Positions 11,563 through 23,176 of a DNA stretch of 64,000 bases are shown here, piece by piece (position 1 is the first letter of the stretch; every line of letters starts with the position of its first letter). The translations under genes and the position numbers were made by a program. Source of the stretch: Diphasiastrum complanatum (Eukaryota > Streptophyta > Lycopodiopsida > Lycopodiales > Lycopodiaceae); contig CM055103.1 of NCBI GenBank assembly GCA_029204225.1, positions 50,631,470-50,695,469 of the forward strand. The letters are read 5' to 3'. A model generated the notes under the pieces. It did not search any database. It worked only from the letters and a program-made list of their open reading frames with translations, and had not been told where the DNA came from.

Positions 11563-13122
11563 ATGAAGAAATATGCGAGAAATGTATGGCACAAGATATT
11601 TACCATAGTATTATTTGCTCTCTTTTTCCAAGTGCCGATCTTCTATGGACTCGTAAAGCTATCAATTGTTTCTTGCAATGTTATGCCGACATTGGGTTCT
11701 ATTCATACGTTTTCTCCGAGAAGAGTGGGAACCACAACACCCGTTCATGATGCGACTCCTGATTTACACTCGGGAACCGGTCAAAAGAGGGACATCAAAG
11801 GAAGCCATCTGAATCAAGCATCTGCAAATGCAACTGCTGTTAATTCTATCCCAGCTTCGGCCAAAATGCAAAATCTATCCCAGCTTCGGCCACACGGCCA
11901 TGCGCACTTTACTTTTGTGCAGTTTAGCTCATATCGTGAATCTCCCCGGGTGTTCTTTGTAGTTGGAGTGACTTCCGTTGTAGTGCGTGAGTTTGACCTC
12001 CCCGTCTACAAATGCGAGTGGCATCCAAAGCCAAACAGAGGTGAGCCTCTGCAACCATCAAAGGTGACTGACGCAAAAATGATCTATGTGTATTTTGATC
12101 AGATGCCTCGGATCTATGTTGTTGCAATTGTGAATTGCACTTTTGAGGATGATGTAGGAATGGGTGAAGAAGGCGGCTCGCTCTTCATGACTGTGTCTGC
12201 TGGGCCACATCCTGGTGATACGGAGAAAGTATTGGTTTTGCAAGAGCAAAATGATGAAGCGAAAGAAGCCATGCGGAAACGAGATCAACCGCTTCCGTTT
12301 AAGTATGCATTCTGCGGCCCTCCTATGCACGGGAACGTTAAGGCAGAGTGGGTGCTACAATGGCTGGTATACCATCACTACTTGTGGAGAGATAGCGTTC
12401 ACTTTTTCTTTTACAATGTGGGTGGTATCACTAATAGCGTTCGCCAGGTTTTTAGTCCATTTATAAATAATGGTCTTCTCACAATCGTCGATGTAGAAGA
12501 TCAGAAAGATTATCCATCCTGGTACTTCAACCAGCTTCTTTTCATCAACGATTGCCTACATAGGACGCGGTATCTCTCTTCTTGGACCTTCTTCCACGAT
12601 TTTGATGAGTTTTTTACAATGTCATCATCAATTACACTCGATAAGCTCTTAGATGAATACAAGGACGTACCATACCTTACCTTTGGAAGCTTGCGTGCAT
12701 CACTTTGGATCTGTACAGACGTCCATCCAGAGTCTTCGGAGTGGCCTCTGCAACGTATGCGGTGGGCTGAGAAACAACCTTTCTGCTCTGCGCCTGATCA
12801 GGATCCCTGGATATGCATTCATGGCAAAGGAGCGCGCAAATATGTAGTAAATCCTAGGAAGGTTTTTGCTGGTGGAGTCCACAGAACTGCCATTCCTGAA
12901 GAGGGAGGTGTAAATCTAAACGCCAGCATAGCCAGGCTTAATCATTATCCAGGCATGTTGGCGAACGGGACAACTTCATGCTCCTTCACTGTAAATGTCT
13001 CCATACCTATAGAATTGTTGTACCAGTACGCTCCCTCAAGTCAATTGTATGAAAGAGATGATTCCATCCCCATTCAGATGGGAAAAGCCAGAGAATTTGA
13101 TGCTGAGTTGCTGGCAGCTTAT

Positions 13123-13128
<6 letters not shown>
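11563..13128 (+). CDS. Glycosyltransferase family 92 protein, GALS-like (galactan beta-1,4-galactosyltransferase class)
   Basis: One uninterrupted frame encodes 521 residues, close to the usual length of plant GALS-type GT92 proteins. A short basic N-terminus precedes one hydrophobic segment at about residues 12-33, the signal anchor of a type II Golgi membrane protein. A low-complexity stem follows to about residue 110, with a small internal duplication around SQLRPH. The catalytic domain starts near residue 247 (KYAFCGPPMHGN), continues with WLVYHHYLW, and has the D-x-D metal/sugar-nucleotide motif as FFHDFDEF (Asp346 and Asp348), then DCLHRTRYL upstream and KYVVNPRKVFAGGVH downstream. Known GALS enzymes add galactose to pectic beta-1,4-galactan; the exact acceptor cannot be told here. 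The ATG at 11563 is chosen because it places the anchor at the N-terminus. The stop codon merges into an AG microsatellite. Confidence 0.88.

Positions 13129-13175
<47 letters not shown>
13127..13175. repeat. (AG)n microsatellite overlapping the GT92 stop codon
   Basis: An uninterrupted AG run begins with the last two bases of the TAG stop codon of the glycosyltransferase gene and forms the start of its 3' UTR. Confidence 0.95.
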
Positions 13176-13178
<3 letters not shown>

Positions 13179-13514
13179 CTTTACTACAAAGCGTAGAGTT
13201 ATCTGAATAGCAATATTTTGTTTCTGCTTTGCCTGGTTCAAAAAGGCAGAACATCATAATGCAGCCTGCTTGTATAGCTTACTTAATCTGATTAAAATAG
13301 AATGTTTGTTTCTTCCTTGATCTTATAAGTATGGCACTTTTAAGCTATTGCTAATTGTCCTCATATGAAATGTTTTGTTATGAAACTGATTTGGAAACAC
13401 TTCCCCTCACACTTCAATCCCCCTCCCACCCCTTTGACACAAATGAACGCCTACTCTTTCATAAAAGGCAAAGACATGATTGGAGGCATGCTTGATGATC
13501 ATCCATGGTTTCTA

Positions 13515-13518
<4 letters not shown>

Positions 13519-13568
<50 letters not shown>
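13519..13568. repeat. (CT)n microsatellite
   Basis: An uninterrupted CT run about 390 bp beyond the GT92 stop codon. Confidence 0.95.
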
Positions 13569-13571
<3 letters not shown>

Positions 13572-13792
13572 GTCTATTATCGCTATTTCTCCTCCCCCCA
13601 ACCCTAATATCAAAGAAACCCTAACTTGTGAGGCTCATGTAAATAGAGTTTTAATCAAAATGACATTAATTTTATGAGGTAAATTGAAAGACATTTGTCC
13701 ATCAAATATTACCTCCTTGGTCAAAACCTTAATCACACGTGAACCAATGAAAAGCTCTAAAACATGTTTTTTCCATAACATCATACATTCTT

Positions 13793-13798
<6 letters not shown>

Positions 13799-13836
<38 letters not shown>
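13799..13836. repeat. (CT)n microsatellite
   Basis: A second CT run, 230 bp from the previous one. Confidence 0.95.
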
Positions 13837-13839
<3 letters not shown>

Positions 13840-14668
13840 TTGCTTGCGAGGTGTTAATGCCATGAATCTTGTTACCTTTATTGTTAGAGGTCCCTCCCAT
13901 TCTCAGTACTCTCGTCCATAATTCTCTCTCTTCCTTGCTCAAATTTAAGATTTTTTTCTTGATGTTCTTATTGAGTCCCTTGCCATAATTTTTAACTTTT
14001 CATGTACATCTCCAAATGGAACTAATTGTGGCCTTGTATCTAGAGATTGGAAGTTGGTCCATCATTTCTATGAACTTTTTTTGCACCGTACTATCCAAAT
14101 ATGGCTTTTCCTTCAAATATTATAAACCTCTGGACTCATTCCCTTTTGTCATAGCTAGTCGATTCTAATATGTATCTTCATTCAGATCTCTCCTTTGTTG
14201 AAAGATTTGTTTGCTTGGACAATGGTTTTGAGCTTATTGATGCTCTTAGTCTTTGCAACTCCCACGGGGTCAACACTAGATATTCACATGATATCAACAC
14301 CTTGTTTAAGAGGTTGATTGCTTGATCCATTTTAAATTCCAAAAGTAGCCTTTCTTGATAGCTGCAAAAGCTAGTCTTGGTCATTAGAGAAAAAATGGGC
14401 AAAAAAAAGGCCTTACAACATTTTTGTAACTTCTATATGCATTTGCCCGCACTATTTTCAATGCTGTATTTAGGACCTAGAGATTTAAGTTGTGTATTTA
14501 GCAATTGGTCATATTGTACATATTTAGGAGAATTTACAAATGCAAGTGCAGGGGGTGCACAAAGTGATATAGATAGACCCCTAAATGAATTGTCATTAAA
14601 AATTGACTCGACCTTTAAATTTACAAAATGGTCTAACTCTAGTCCTCACGCTGGAGGGAGGGGCGTAA

Positions 14669-15904
14669 TGTTGTAAAGCTACCTTTACAAGCTTTACTTC
14701 CGGCGCCATCGGCACCAGTTATGTCCCCGGCGCCAGCAGCGCCCCTGCTGCTCCCGGCGCCGGCGCCGCTCTCGGTGCCATTGTGACCAGAATCCAGCCG
14801 GCGCCATGTTCCTATGGCTGAAAATCTTTGATCGGTTCTAGCGGAGTCCAGAGAGCTCAGATCGATGTGCAATCACCTCACACGATCTAGGCATGATTAA
14901 AGGAAGCCTGGGGATCCATAAAATCTAGAGAGAGAAAATGACTTTCTAGAAAGAGAAAATTCTAGAGAGAGAAAAACGTGCTTTACCAGCTTGGGTAGAG
15001 TGCTTGGTATGAGGGGGGGTGCCGAATCACACCAATACTATAGGGGAGTGCGGGTTGCGACTCAGGGCGAGCTCCAACCAAGTCTCAGCCTCTCTTGCTG
15101 GAATGTTGTCATGGCTCTCGCCTTGGCATGCTAGCGCCCCGGAGACTAGGGTCGGTCACACACTTGAAATGTAACCTTTTCAGATTTATCAATAAAGTGG
15201 GATTTTCCTCAAACTGACTCTGATTACCTTCTGGGTTTCAGTGTTCGGTAAAAGCGCCAGTTGTAAGGCCGCTTTCAAAATTTTTAACTTGGCACATAGC
15301 TGAGGGTCGTATCCCGGGACGCCAGCGGTATGCCGTCGGGACCATTCGGTCCGTGGCGCCAGCGGTATGCTGTCGGGACCATTTGGTCCAGGAACTGGTT
15401 GTTTCCATATTTGTCGCGGCTTGTGGTTCTGAGTGTTCCTTGCATGAATGTGAATGGGTTAAGCTCTTGGGGAACGGGCTCTAACCTGTCGGCTGAGTTG
15501 GATGGCTTGCTTGGGTGGATGTTACCTGTTTATGGTTGTCCAGTCTGGCGTGGCACCAAGTTGGCTTCCAGCGCTCGTGACGAAGCTTTCAGTTGGTTAA
15601 GTCTGATGTAAGTCAGACCGCTTGCTTGGAATGGATGTTACTCGTTTGTAACGAAGCTTCGAGTTGGTTAAGTTTGATGTATGTCGGGCGGCTTGCTTGG
15701 AGGGTTGTCACCCACATCGGGACCCCCGATCTGGCATGGCGCCAGGTTGGATCTCAATGTTGGTTTTCGGAACTTCAAGTTGGTTAAGTCTGATCGTTGT
15801 TGGCGAGTTGGCTGCTTGTATGTCAAGTGGGTTTGAATGGCAAGAGTTGAAGGCTGGGAAGCTAAGTCGTGGTTCCCGGCTCCCTTTGGGATGCCTGCGC
15901 TACA
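14669..15904 (+). repeat. Left LTR of the LARD element (1236 bp)
   Basis: It starts TGTTGTAAAGC and ends GCGCTACA. It contains internal short tandem repeats, for example two copies of GCCAGCGGTATGC near 15322-15370 and two of GGTTAAG-T-TGATGTA near 15595-15680. ATCAATAAAG near 15187 could be a polyadenylation signal. Open frames inside are repeated in the right LTR and are not genes. Confidence 0.9.
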
Positions 15905-15906
15905 TG

Positions 15907-15919
15907 TGGTATCAGAGCC
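15907..15919 (+). other. Primer binding site of the LARD element
   Basis: TGGTATCAGAGCC, complementary to initiator Met tRNA, lies two bases after the left LTR. Confidence 0.92.
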
Positions 15920-15990
15920 GACTGGCCGGTCAGCTATGCGGATCTCACGAAAATGGCCACGGTTTGGGGTTCATCAAGACAACTGTTGTG

Positions 15991-16384
15991 CAAGGTGCTG
16001 CCCACAGTGTAAGCACGGGTGCGTCCACGGTCGGGGTGGTCGGCAGAACGGGGGACTTGATGAGTCAAGGTGCTGCCCTTGAGGTGTAAGCACGGTCAGT
16101 TCTCGCGGTTCGGGCCTGGCGCTGTCTGCACGTAGGACGGATGAGGCAAAGTGCTGCCTAGGGAGGTGAAAGCACGTTCTGTACCTTGTGGGGTGAGGGG
16201 CGACATATTCGAACTGTACGGGTTAACCATTGATACAGAGATGCTGCTCGAATTCGGGTGTAAAGCACGGGTGGTTAGCTGCCGGTGCGGGATAGCTGCC
16301 GATCGTTTAGCTATAAGGGCTATCAGCCAAAAAGTGGTGGGGCGTGACTGAGGCAATGTGCTGCTTAATGGTGAAAGCACGGAT
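15991..16384 (+). repeat. Five-copy array of GTGCTGC...AGCAC hairpin units
   Basis: A motif of TGCTGC, a short spacer, then AAGCACG occurs five times, with left arms near 15995, 16070, 16151, 16241 and 16358 and right arms 12-20 bases later. GTGCT and AGCAC pair in four of the five units; the left arm near 16241 has ATGCT. The array sits just downstream of the primer site, where LTR elements carry leader RNA signals. Confidence 0.7.
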
Positions 16385-16670
16385 AGTTGGAGAGGTGTCC
16401 TATGTGGGCTGATTCCGTGATCGATTTGTATGGGCGCGGCCAGGCAAAGGTCCGTTGGCAGGACCATCTCAAAGGGGGACCTTGTCTTTGTTACTTGTTA
16501 GTAAACCTACCTGAGTGTCTTACTTGTACGTATTCGTGGTGAGTCTTAGTACTCGTGCTTTGCCTGGCTTGCATGATTGCTTGTGATACAAGGAGCTGAT
16601 GGCTCGAGAAGGAACCTTTTCTTTTGAAGGCTGATACCATCAAACAAAGAGGACTACAGAATCTGTGGGG

Positions 16671-17154
16671 CGGATTTGCAGTTCAAGTACTCACACGTGA
16701 ACGACAACGAAACGACTCAATGTTTGCAAAGGATGGATGGCTAGCCTGTTTCTTGGGTTAGTTTCATTTGTGACAACGCCCACCAGACGCAAGCAGGAAG
16801 TCAAAAGTTGGAAAGGGCCATTTCAGGGGAGATCTTCTATGAAGCAGTTGGTCTTCATTTTGGGACGGCCACCTTCGGAACTGAAACTCACTGAGCATGG
16901 GCGATATCCAAAATCCGTGCGGCGGATTTGCAGTTCAAGTACTCGCACGTGAACGACAACGAAATGACTCAATGTTTGCAAAGGATGGATGGCTAGCCTG
17001 TTTCTTGGGTTAGTTTCATTTGCGACAACGCCCACCAGACGCAAGCAGGAAGTCAAAAGTTGGAAAGGGCAATTTCAGGGGAGACCGTCTATAGCAGTTG
17101 GTCTTCATTTTGGGACGGCCACCTTCGGAACCGAAACTCACTGAGCATGGGTGA
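16671..17154 (+). repeat. Two-copy tandem duplication, 252-bp period
   Basis: CGGATTTGCAGTTCAAGTAC recurs at 16671 and 16923, and both copies run on through ACGCAAGCAGGAAGTCAAAAG to CACTGAGCATGGG with few differences. It lies within the LARD internal region. Confidence 0.85.
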
Positions 17155-18482
17155 TATCCAGTATCAGTTGGGTTTTTCCTCAAAGGGGAAAAGACTAGGA
17201 TCCTCTTCAGAGATTGGCAACAAGTTGGATCGAGCCATAATCCTAGCAGATGGGAAGCAAAGTGTTGGAAAGGCTTTTTGTCCGAAGAACTCTACTCTAA
17301 GTCCGATCAGCTGATTTATTAAATGGAGGGGAACTATCACACACACCTCTCTCTTGGGGCAAATTTTGAATGAAAGTTGATCAAAATGGGAGCAAATTCA
17401 AGGTGACCTAGCCATACTCACACGAGGAGACTGGCGAACTTTGGACCTAATAAGTTGACAAGTTTTTGTTGTGGAAAGGAAAGTTTGTTATAGGCTTTCT
17501 CTGGACCAGCAATGATGAGGAAACATATGAGTACGCTGGCTTGTGTTATGTGTAAGGCAGCTGATCAATGAAGGAACTGTGAAAGTTGAGTCTTGCATGA
17601 GAGACTTGGTATTTCGAACGGACGCTAAGGGACAGTTCACGTTGAGATCGGACTAGTGCAAACTCTAGGTGCATGTGTCTGATTCAAAGAGAGCTATTTG
17701 AAGCCAAGCTCGATGTACACTTCTTGTTTTGACTGTGAGGCAACTAACCAGTGATGGAATTGTGAAAGTCAAGTTTTGCGCGACGGACATGGTGCTTCAA
17801 ACAAACGCAAAGAGATAGTTCGGATGCGGATCAAACTGGTGCGACCCTTTGGCTTTCCATGAGGTCAATGGTTACATTTGGGCTGATTCAAAGAGCTACT
17901 TCAAGCTAAGTGAGAGGTGCACTGTGGAGTACTCAATCTTTGCCTACCTTAAAGAGCCAAGATGGAAAAGTATCAAGATCAGGCTGGGACAAGGAGAGAA
18001 ATCAAGGTGCAGAAGCAACAAGGCACATAGTGGACCATAAAGTGGGCAATCAAACGATAAATCCTTCGGCTCAGGGAGCCTTGATACCTGTGCGGAACTG
18101 AACAAATCTGGAGCTCAGGGAGCTCAACACAAAGTGCATCAAGGACAAATCAGGAGCTCAAAGGAGTTCCAAAGTCGAAAGTCAGAAGCGACAGGGGCGT
18201 ACATTTCAAAGAAAGGCCTCTGTCACCAATTAATAAGGTTCTCGGGTTTTACGAAAGCGATATCAAATCTACGCTTTTCCCAGACAAAGATATTTTTTTC
18301 AAGTTATGTAATTTTTCAGTACAAAGAGCTGAGCCTTCGACTTGTGGTGTGCCAGCTTCAATGTTAATAAAAAAAATGGCCAGTAAATTGAGTACTGTGC
18401 CAAGTAGCTTAAATGTATAGTCATTTTAATTGGGAGACACCTTTACTTTAATCTGACATCTGATGAGGACATCAGATTTTAT

Positions 18483-18496
18483 AAAGGTGGGGTGGA
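18483..18496 (+). other. Polypurine tract of the LARD element
   Basis: AAAGGTGGGGTGGA (one T in each half) directly precedes the right LTR start TGTTGTAAAGC. Confidence 0.8.
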
Positions 18497-19714
18497 TGTT
18501 GTAAAGCTACCTTTACAAGCTTTACTTCGGGCGCCATCGGGGCCAACTATGTCCCCGGTGCCAGCAGCGCCCCTGCTGCTCCCGGCGCCACTGTGACCAG
18601 AATCCAATCGGCGCCAAGTTCCTATGGCTGAAAATCTTTAATCGGTTCTAGCGGAGTCCAGAGAGCTCAGATCGATGTGCAATCACCTCACACGATCTAG
18701 GCATGATTAAAGGAAGCCTGAGGATCAATAAAATCTAGAGAGAGAAAATGACTTTCTAGAAAGAGAAAATCCTAGAGAGAGAAAAATGTGCTTTACCAGC
18801 TTGGGTAGAGTGCTTGGTATGAGGGGGGGTGCCGAATCACACCAATACTATAGGGGAGTGCGGGTTGCGACTCAGGGCGAGCTCCAACCAAGTCTCAGCC
18901 TCCCTTGCTGGAATGTTGTCATGGCTCTCGCCTTGGCATGCTAGCGCCCCGGAGACTAGGGTCGGTCACACATTTGAAATGTAACCTTCTCAGATTTATC
19001 AATAAAGTGGGATTTTTCTCAAACTGACTCTGATTACCTTCTGGGTTTCAGTGTTCGGTAAAAGCGCCGGTTGTAAGGCCGCTTTCAAAATTTTTAACTT
19101 GGCACATAGCTGAGGGTCGTATCTCGGGATGCCAGCGGTATGCCGTCGGGACCATTCGGTCCGTGGCGCCAGCGGTATGCTGTCGGGACCATTTGGTCCA
19201 GAAACTGGTTGTTTTCATATCTGTCGCGGCTTGTGGTTCTGAGTGTTCCTTGCATGAACGTGAATGGGTTAAGCTCTTGGGGAACGGGCTCTAACCTGTC
19301 GGCTGAGTTGGATGGCTTGCTTGGGTGGATGTTACCTGTTTATGGCTGTCCAGTCTGGCATGGCGCCAGGTTGGCTTCCAGCGCTCGTGACGAAGCTTTC
19401 AGTTGGTTAAGTCTGATGTAAGTCAGACCGCTTGCTTGGAATGGATGTTACTCGTTTGTAACGAAGCTTCGAATTGGTTAAGTTTGATGTATGTCGGGCG
19501 GCTTGCTTGGAGGGAAGTCACCCACATCGGGACCCCCGATCTGGCATGGCGCCAGGTTGGATCTCAATGTTGGTTTTCGGAACTTCAAGTTGGTTAAGTC
19601 TGATCATTGTTGGCGAGTTGGCTGCTTGTATGTCAAGTGGGTTTGGATGGCAAGAGTTGAAGGCTGGGAAGCTAAGTCGTGGTTCCCGGCTCCCTTTGGG
19701 ATGCCTGCGCTACA
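18497..19714 (+). repeat. Right LTR of the LARD element (1218 bp)
   Basis: A near-identical copy of the left LTR. It lacks a short GC-rich piece (around 14758-14782 in the left copy) and has scattered substitutions. It ends GCGCTACA before the duplicated CGTAA. Confidence 0.9.
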
Positions 19715-19719
19715 CGTAA

Positions 19720-20530
19720 TATGGCGAGATGTAGGAGGAGTTCTGTGAGGAGACTGAGAAGAAGCTTTAGGAGGAGATTTAGGAGGAGAAGAAGGAGACT
19801 AAGATGCTATATGAGGAGATTTATGAGGAGAGGAATCATTAGGAGGAGATAAAGGAGATTTTGGAGGAGAAGAAGAAGGGGACCTTGGAGGAGATTTAGG
19901 TGAAGAGGGCATAGTTGTTAGAATATCATGCAGAGGAGGCTGCTTTGAAAAATCTCTGGCTTTTTGAGGACTGCCAAGAGACCTCATTTTTTAGACATGC
20001 CCGCTCTATACCCGAAAGACAAGTCAGGTCGGTTGAGATTGATTCCAGGTTTTCTTTCTGTAACTGGTTTTAGAGGAGAGGACAGAGCTGGTCTGAAGTA
20101 ATCAGCAAATTTGTCATATGTGTCCCATAGCCAGAACACAATGGCGAAATCCTTTAGCATGATAGTTACCCTCTTGTCATGAACAGCTGCAACAACACAA
20201 TCTGAAAAGAATTTCACCTGGAAATCCTCATAGGTTGTGTGTAGAGCTTCAATTGCCATGACTGCCCATCTAACATATGTAGAGAGACTTCTTGTTACCT
20301 GTCTAATTGATCTCTAGATGTGAGCTTTCAGAATCAGAAGATTATTTGTCTTTAGAAGCCTCTGGATATCCTTTAGCCATGGCGGGTCCACGTGATCTGC
20401 CCCTTGGCCTAGGAGGAGGTGGTGGATTTCCTTGGCGACCTCCTTGCATTGGGACACCTCTAGGATGAATCTGTGCTGTTGGCTTAATGCGGGCCATTCG
20501 CAATCCAATATCAGATCAGCACAAGCGTAG
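19720..20530 (-). pseudogene. Decayed unidentified reading frame, target of the LARD insertion
   Basis: Consecutive minus-strand frames (20508-20314, 20259-19984, 19987-19799) look like one broken protein. There is a mixed N-terminal part with VEALHTTYEDFQ-like composition (read as IEALHTTYEDFQVKFF), a segment LNRPDLSFGYRAGMSKK, then a Ser-Pro-Lys-rich tail of SPPKSP-like repeats encoded by GGAGGAGAT tracts. I know no family for it. The LARD element has split its downstream end. A captured gene fragment or an unknown retroelement gag are both possible. Confidence 0.35.
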
Positions 20531-23176
20531 AAAGGTCCCTAGCTGCAGAATGTAGGTCAGGCGCGCCGAACCGATATCAGGAAGATAAGTCGGAAAGTAG
20601 GCGATAATGGATGGGCGCGTGAGAGTGTGGAACAGAAATATCACAATTGGGTCGGGCTTGTTGAACCGATATCTCATCTAAGTCGTGCTGGTCAAATGTT
20701 GAAAGTAAAATATTTTTACCATCATATTTGTGTTTATATAGGGCAAGAATTCGAAATGATTGCCCTCGTGGATGTTGTGAATATCGAGGCACAGAATACG
20801 ACGATCAATAAATTCAAAATCTTTTGTAATCTCAAAAATCAAATCATTAATAAATGTTCATGGGTCATCACTAATGATTAATCGAAAAGGCTCATTATGG
20901 ACCAGTAACTACATTCCAGGCACATGTACAATGATTAGACAACATTTAATGGCCCCATACTACAATTCTTTGACAAATATATGGCTGAGATTGACTGCCA
21001 CTGGGATAGGCCATAAATATCAGAGAAATTACGATATCCTAAATTCATAATATCATCATAATTTCAAGATCCTTTTTCCACTGTGATATCAAATCGACAC
21101 ACACCATCAGTATCTGAAATGATCATTTCTCTATGGTGTTGGCTGATTTTGATGAATCCTCAAAATACTAGGCCAGAGCTACCCAAGAGCACATCTCACC
21201 TTAGAATGAAGAGGTCTCTGAAGAAGAAGGGATGAGCCAAGAGTGAGAGCCAAGAAATACTAGCTAAGAATGATAGGAAGACATTATGTGAGTCTCATGG
21301 TGAATCCCAAAAGAAATTGAATGACCATGTAGGAGTTAGTATTTCTAGGCATTTGGAATAAATGTAAGTAGACCTCTCTTAGAAAAGTAGAGTGAGCCAC
21401 CTTTTGATGGTGACCTCTAGTGGAGAGGATAATTCCACTTGTAATTTGTGTAATTTGAAATTGCCACTAGGATGCCACCTAAGAAGCTCTCTTGCTTATT
21501 TAAGAGACTCCCCCTTTGTAGAGGGGAGTTTTTTGTGTAATGCATCTACTCCATGTCCTATGAGAATAGCCTCCACGAGTTTGGTGCATCCTTTGGGCTC
21601 CTTGATCATTCTTGTTTTCTTGAGTAATGCATTTATGATCTTGCCCTTTCATTCCTTGTGTGTGGTTGTGGATTTAGTGTAGTTGTGGAATAGAGTAGCA
21701 TGGATTAGTTTTATTGTTTTTGTAGAACATATTATCAAATGCAAATGAAACTTATATGACCAATATAAGAAAGCATACTTAATGCTCGAATCCTTTTTTT
21801 CTGATTGCCGCTATGTCTAGATAAGTCATCAATATTCTTCATCGGTACTCTCTTTCTTTTTCTTTTCATCATTGTCTTTTTGATAACTTGTATATCAACA
21901 ACATATTTTAAACTGTCGGATCACGACTTTTCCATGGATTCTAACATATCTTGGTTTGGGCCCCGAAGAGTAGTGACTGTAGAATTCAACTCTGATATAG
22001 CATGCTTGAGTGCATTGTTTTTAGCACTAGTCTGTTGCATATAATGAAGCAATTGTTGATTTGCACGTTGATTAGGAAACTATAATTGCTGATTAAGACA
22101 AGGTATGCTATGCATTCCAATATCAACCAACCTTTGAAAATATTCAAGTAATCCGCTATTTCCTCCACATACAAATCTGAGAAGATGAGTTATGGACTTG
22201 AAATTTGGACACAAATTGGTAGCTGGATCATTAGGATAAATTAATCCATCCACCCACAAATCTATTTTTTTATGATCATTCATTCTCAATTTTCTAACTA
22301 TTGCAACAACATTCTCTACAGCCTTCCAATTTTTCATAATAAATGGTGTGCATTCTATAGGAAGTGCAACATGCAAGTGGATCATTGCCATTATTGCAAC
22401 ATGCAAATGGACCATTGCCATTGTTGAAAGCTACACTACGTAAATGCTTCAAACTACAATAAGTCAATCTAGCATACCGTACCTTTGTAATGTCTATATC
22501 ATGCTGAAAATCGTCCCGCCTCATATTTCACTGTAAACATACAAAGATTTCAAAAGTGCTCATTGTACTCCCACTTCAGTTTTTGCCGTGAGCACACCAA
22601 GATTTACAACGATACTTTTAAGCCCTAGTCTCGATTCTTGAAACGAGCATGCAGAGAAGTTATTACATCTCATGCTTCACTAACTAATGTCTGAAGTTAA
22701 CCATAGCAGTTCAACGTCGGGCAAGGTCGAAAACTTGGAAATCCACAACCAAAAGTTACCGGTTTGCATTCTCTCTCTACGTATCTTCTCTCAAAAGTCA
22801 AATTTCTTAAGGGGCCCATTTTGAGCCCATATTTACCCTAATGCGTTATTTGTACTCAACAAGGTCCTACATTAGCACAAGTTTCATCTATGCCACTGCA
22901 GGAAGAGATATGAAGAAGTGGATCTTCATTCTCTCATTTGGCACTAGAATCAAAAGCTCCTTATTCAAAGAAATTCAATAAGAAGTCGAAGAAAATACGA
23001 AAGCCGAATAATAATTTGAATCCCGAAAAAGGCCTAAATTTGAATTCAGCTTCATCAAAATCAAAACGTTTTGTAGATATTGCAAATGAACTGAGCATTT
23101 GTTAGAGGATTGTCGAATTCTCAAATCGAAAAAGTATCAGTAGCAGCAACTGCAGTAGTAGTATGCTAATGTAGTA
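20531..23176. other. Unassigned AT-rich stretch
   Basis: No gene recognised. A plus-strand frame at 21392-21682 follows a TTATTTAAGAGAC motif and may belong to an unrecognised LTR. A 30-bp tandem repeat lies at 22366-22422. Confidence 0.35.
22366..22422. repeat. Two-copy 30-bp tandem repeat
   Basis: GCAACATGCAAGTGGATCAT and GCAACATGCAAATGGACCAT, each followed by TGCCATT, are 30 bases apart. Confidence 0.85.

Larger units (their letters stand above)
13176..14663. other. Region downstream of GT92, no gene recognised
   Basis: The first part is presumably 3' UTR. Two CT microsatellites follow. Open frames rich in Ser-Leu come from these repeats and are not genes. The right end (to 14668) is the insertion target of the LARD element, including its duplicated CGTAA. 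Confidence 0.5.
14669..19714 (+). mobile_element. Complete non-autonomous LTR retrotransposon (LARD type)
   Basis: All structural parts are visible: 5-bp target duplication CGTAA (14664-14668 and 19715-19719), left LTR 14669-15904, primer site 15907-15919, about 2.6 kb internal DNA, polypurine tract 18483-18496, and right LTR 18497-19714. The internal part has no gag, protease, integrase or RT motif in any frame; its longest frames are below 130 codons. Such elements depend on proteins from a partner element. The LTRs differ by few substitutions and one short indel, which suggests fairly recent insertion. A solo LTR of the same family lies at 33934-35161. Confidence 0.9.

Noticed and set aside
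11924-12330. Minus-strand frames inside the GT92 gene
   Set aside because: Shadow frames of the real coding sequence with no motifs.
13365-13677. Open frames rich in Ser-Leu repeats
   Set aside because: They are translations of the CT microsatellite at 13519-13568; the flanks carry no motif.
15330-16089. Several plus-strand open frames of 60-140 codons
   Set aside because: They lie in the LTR and leader of the LARD element, mostly recur in the other LTR, overlap each other in different frames, and resemble no protein.
19799-19987. SPPKSP-repeat frame as an extensin-type cell-wall protein
   Set aside because: It lacks a signal peptide and the Ser-Pro4 pattern, and belongs to a decayed larger frame made of GGAGGAGAT repeats.
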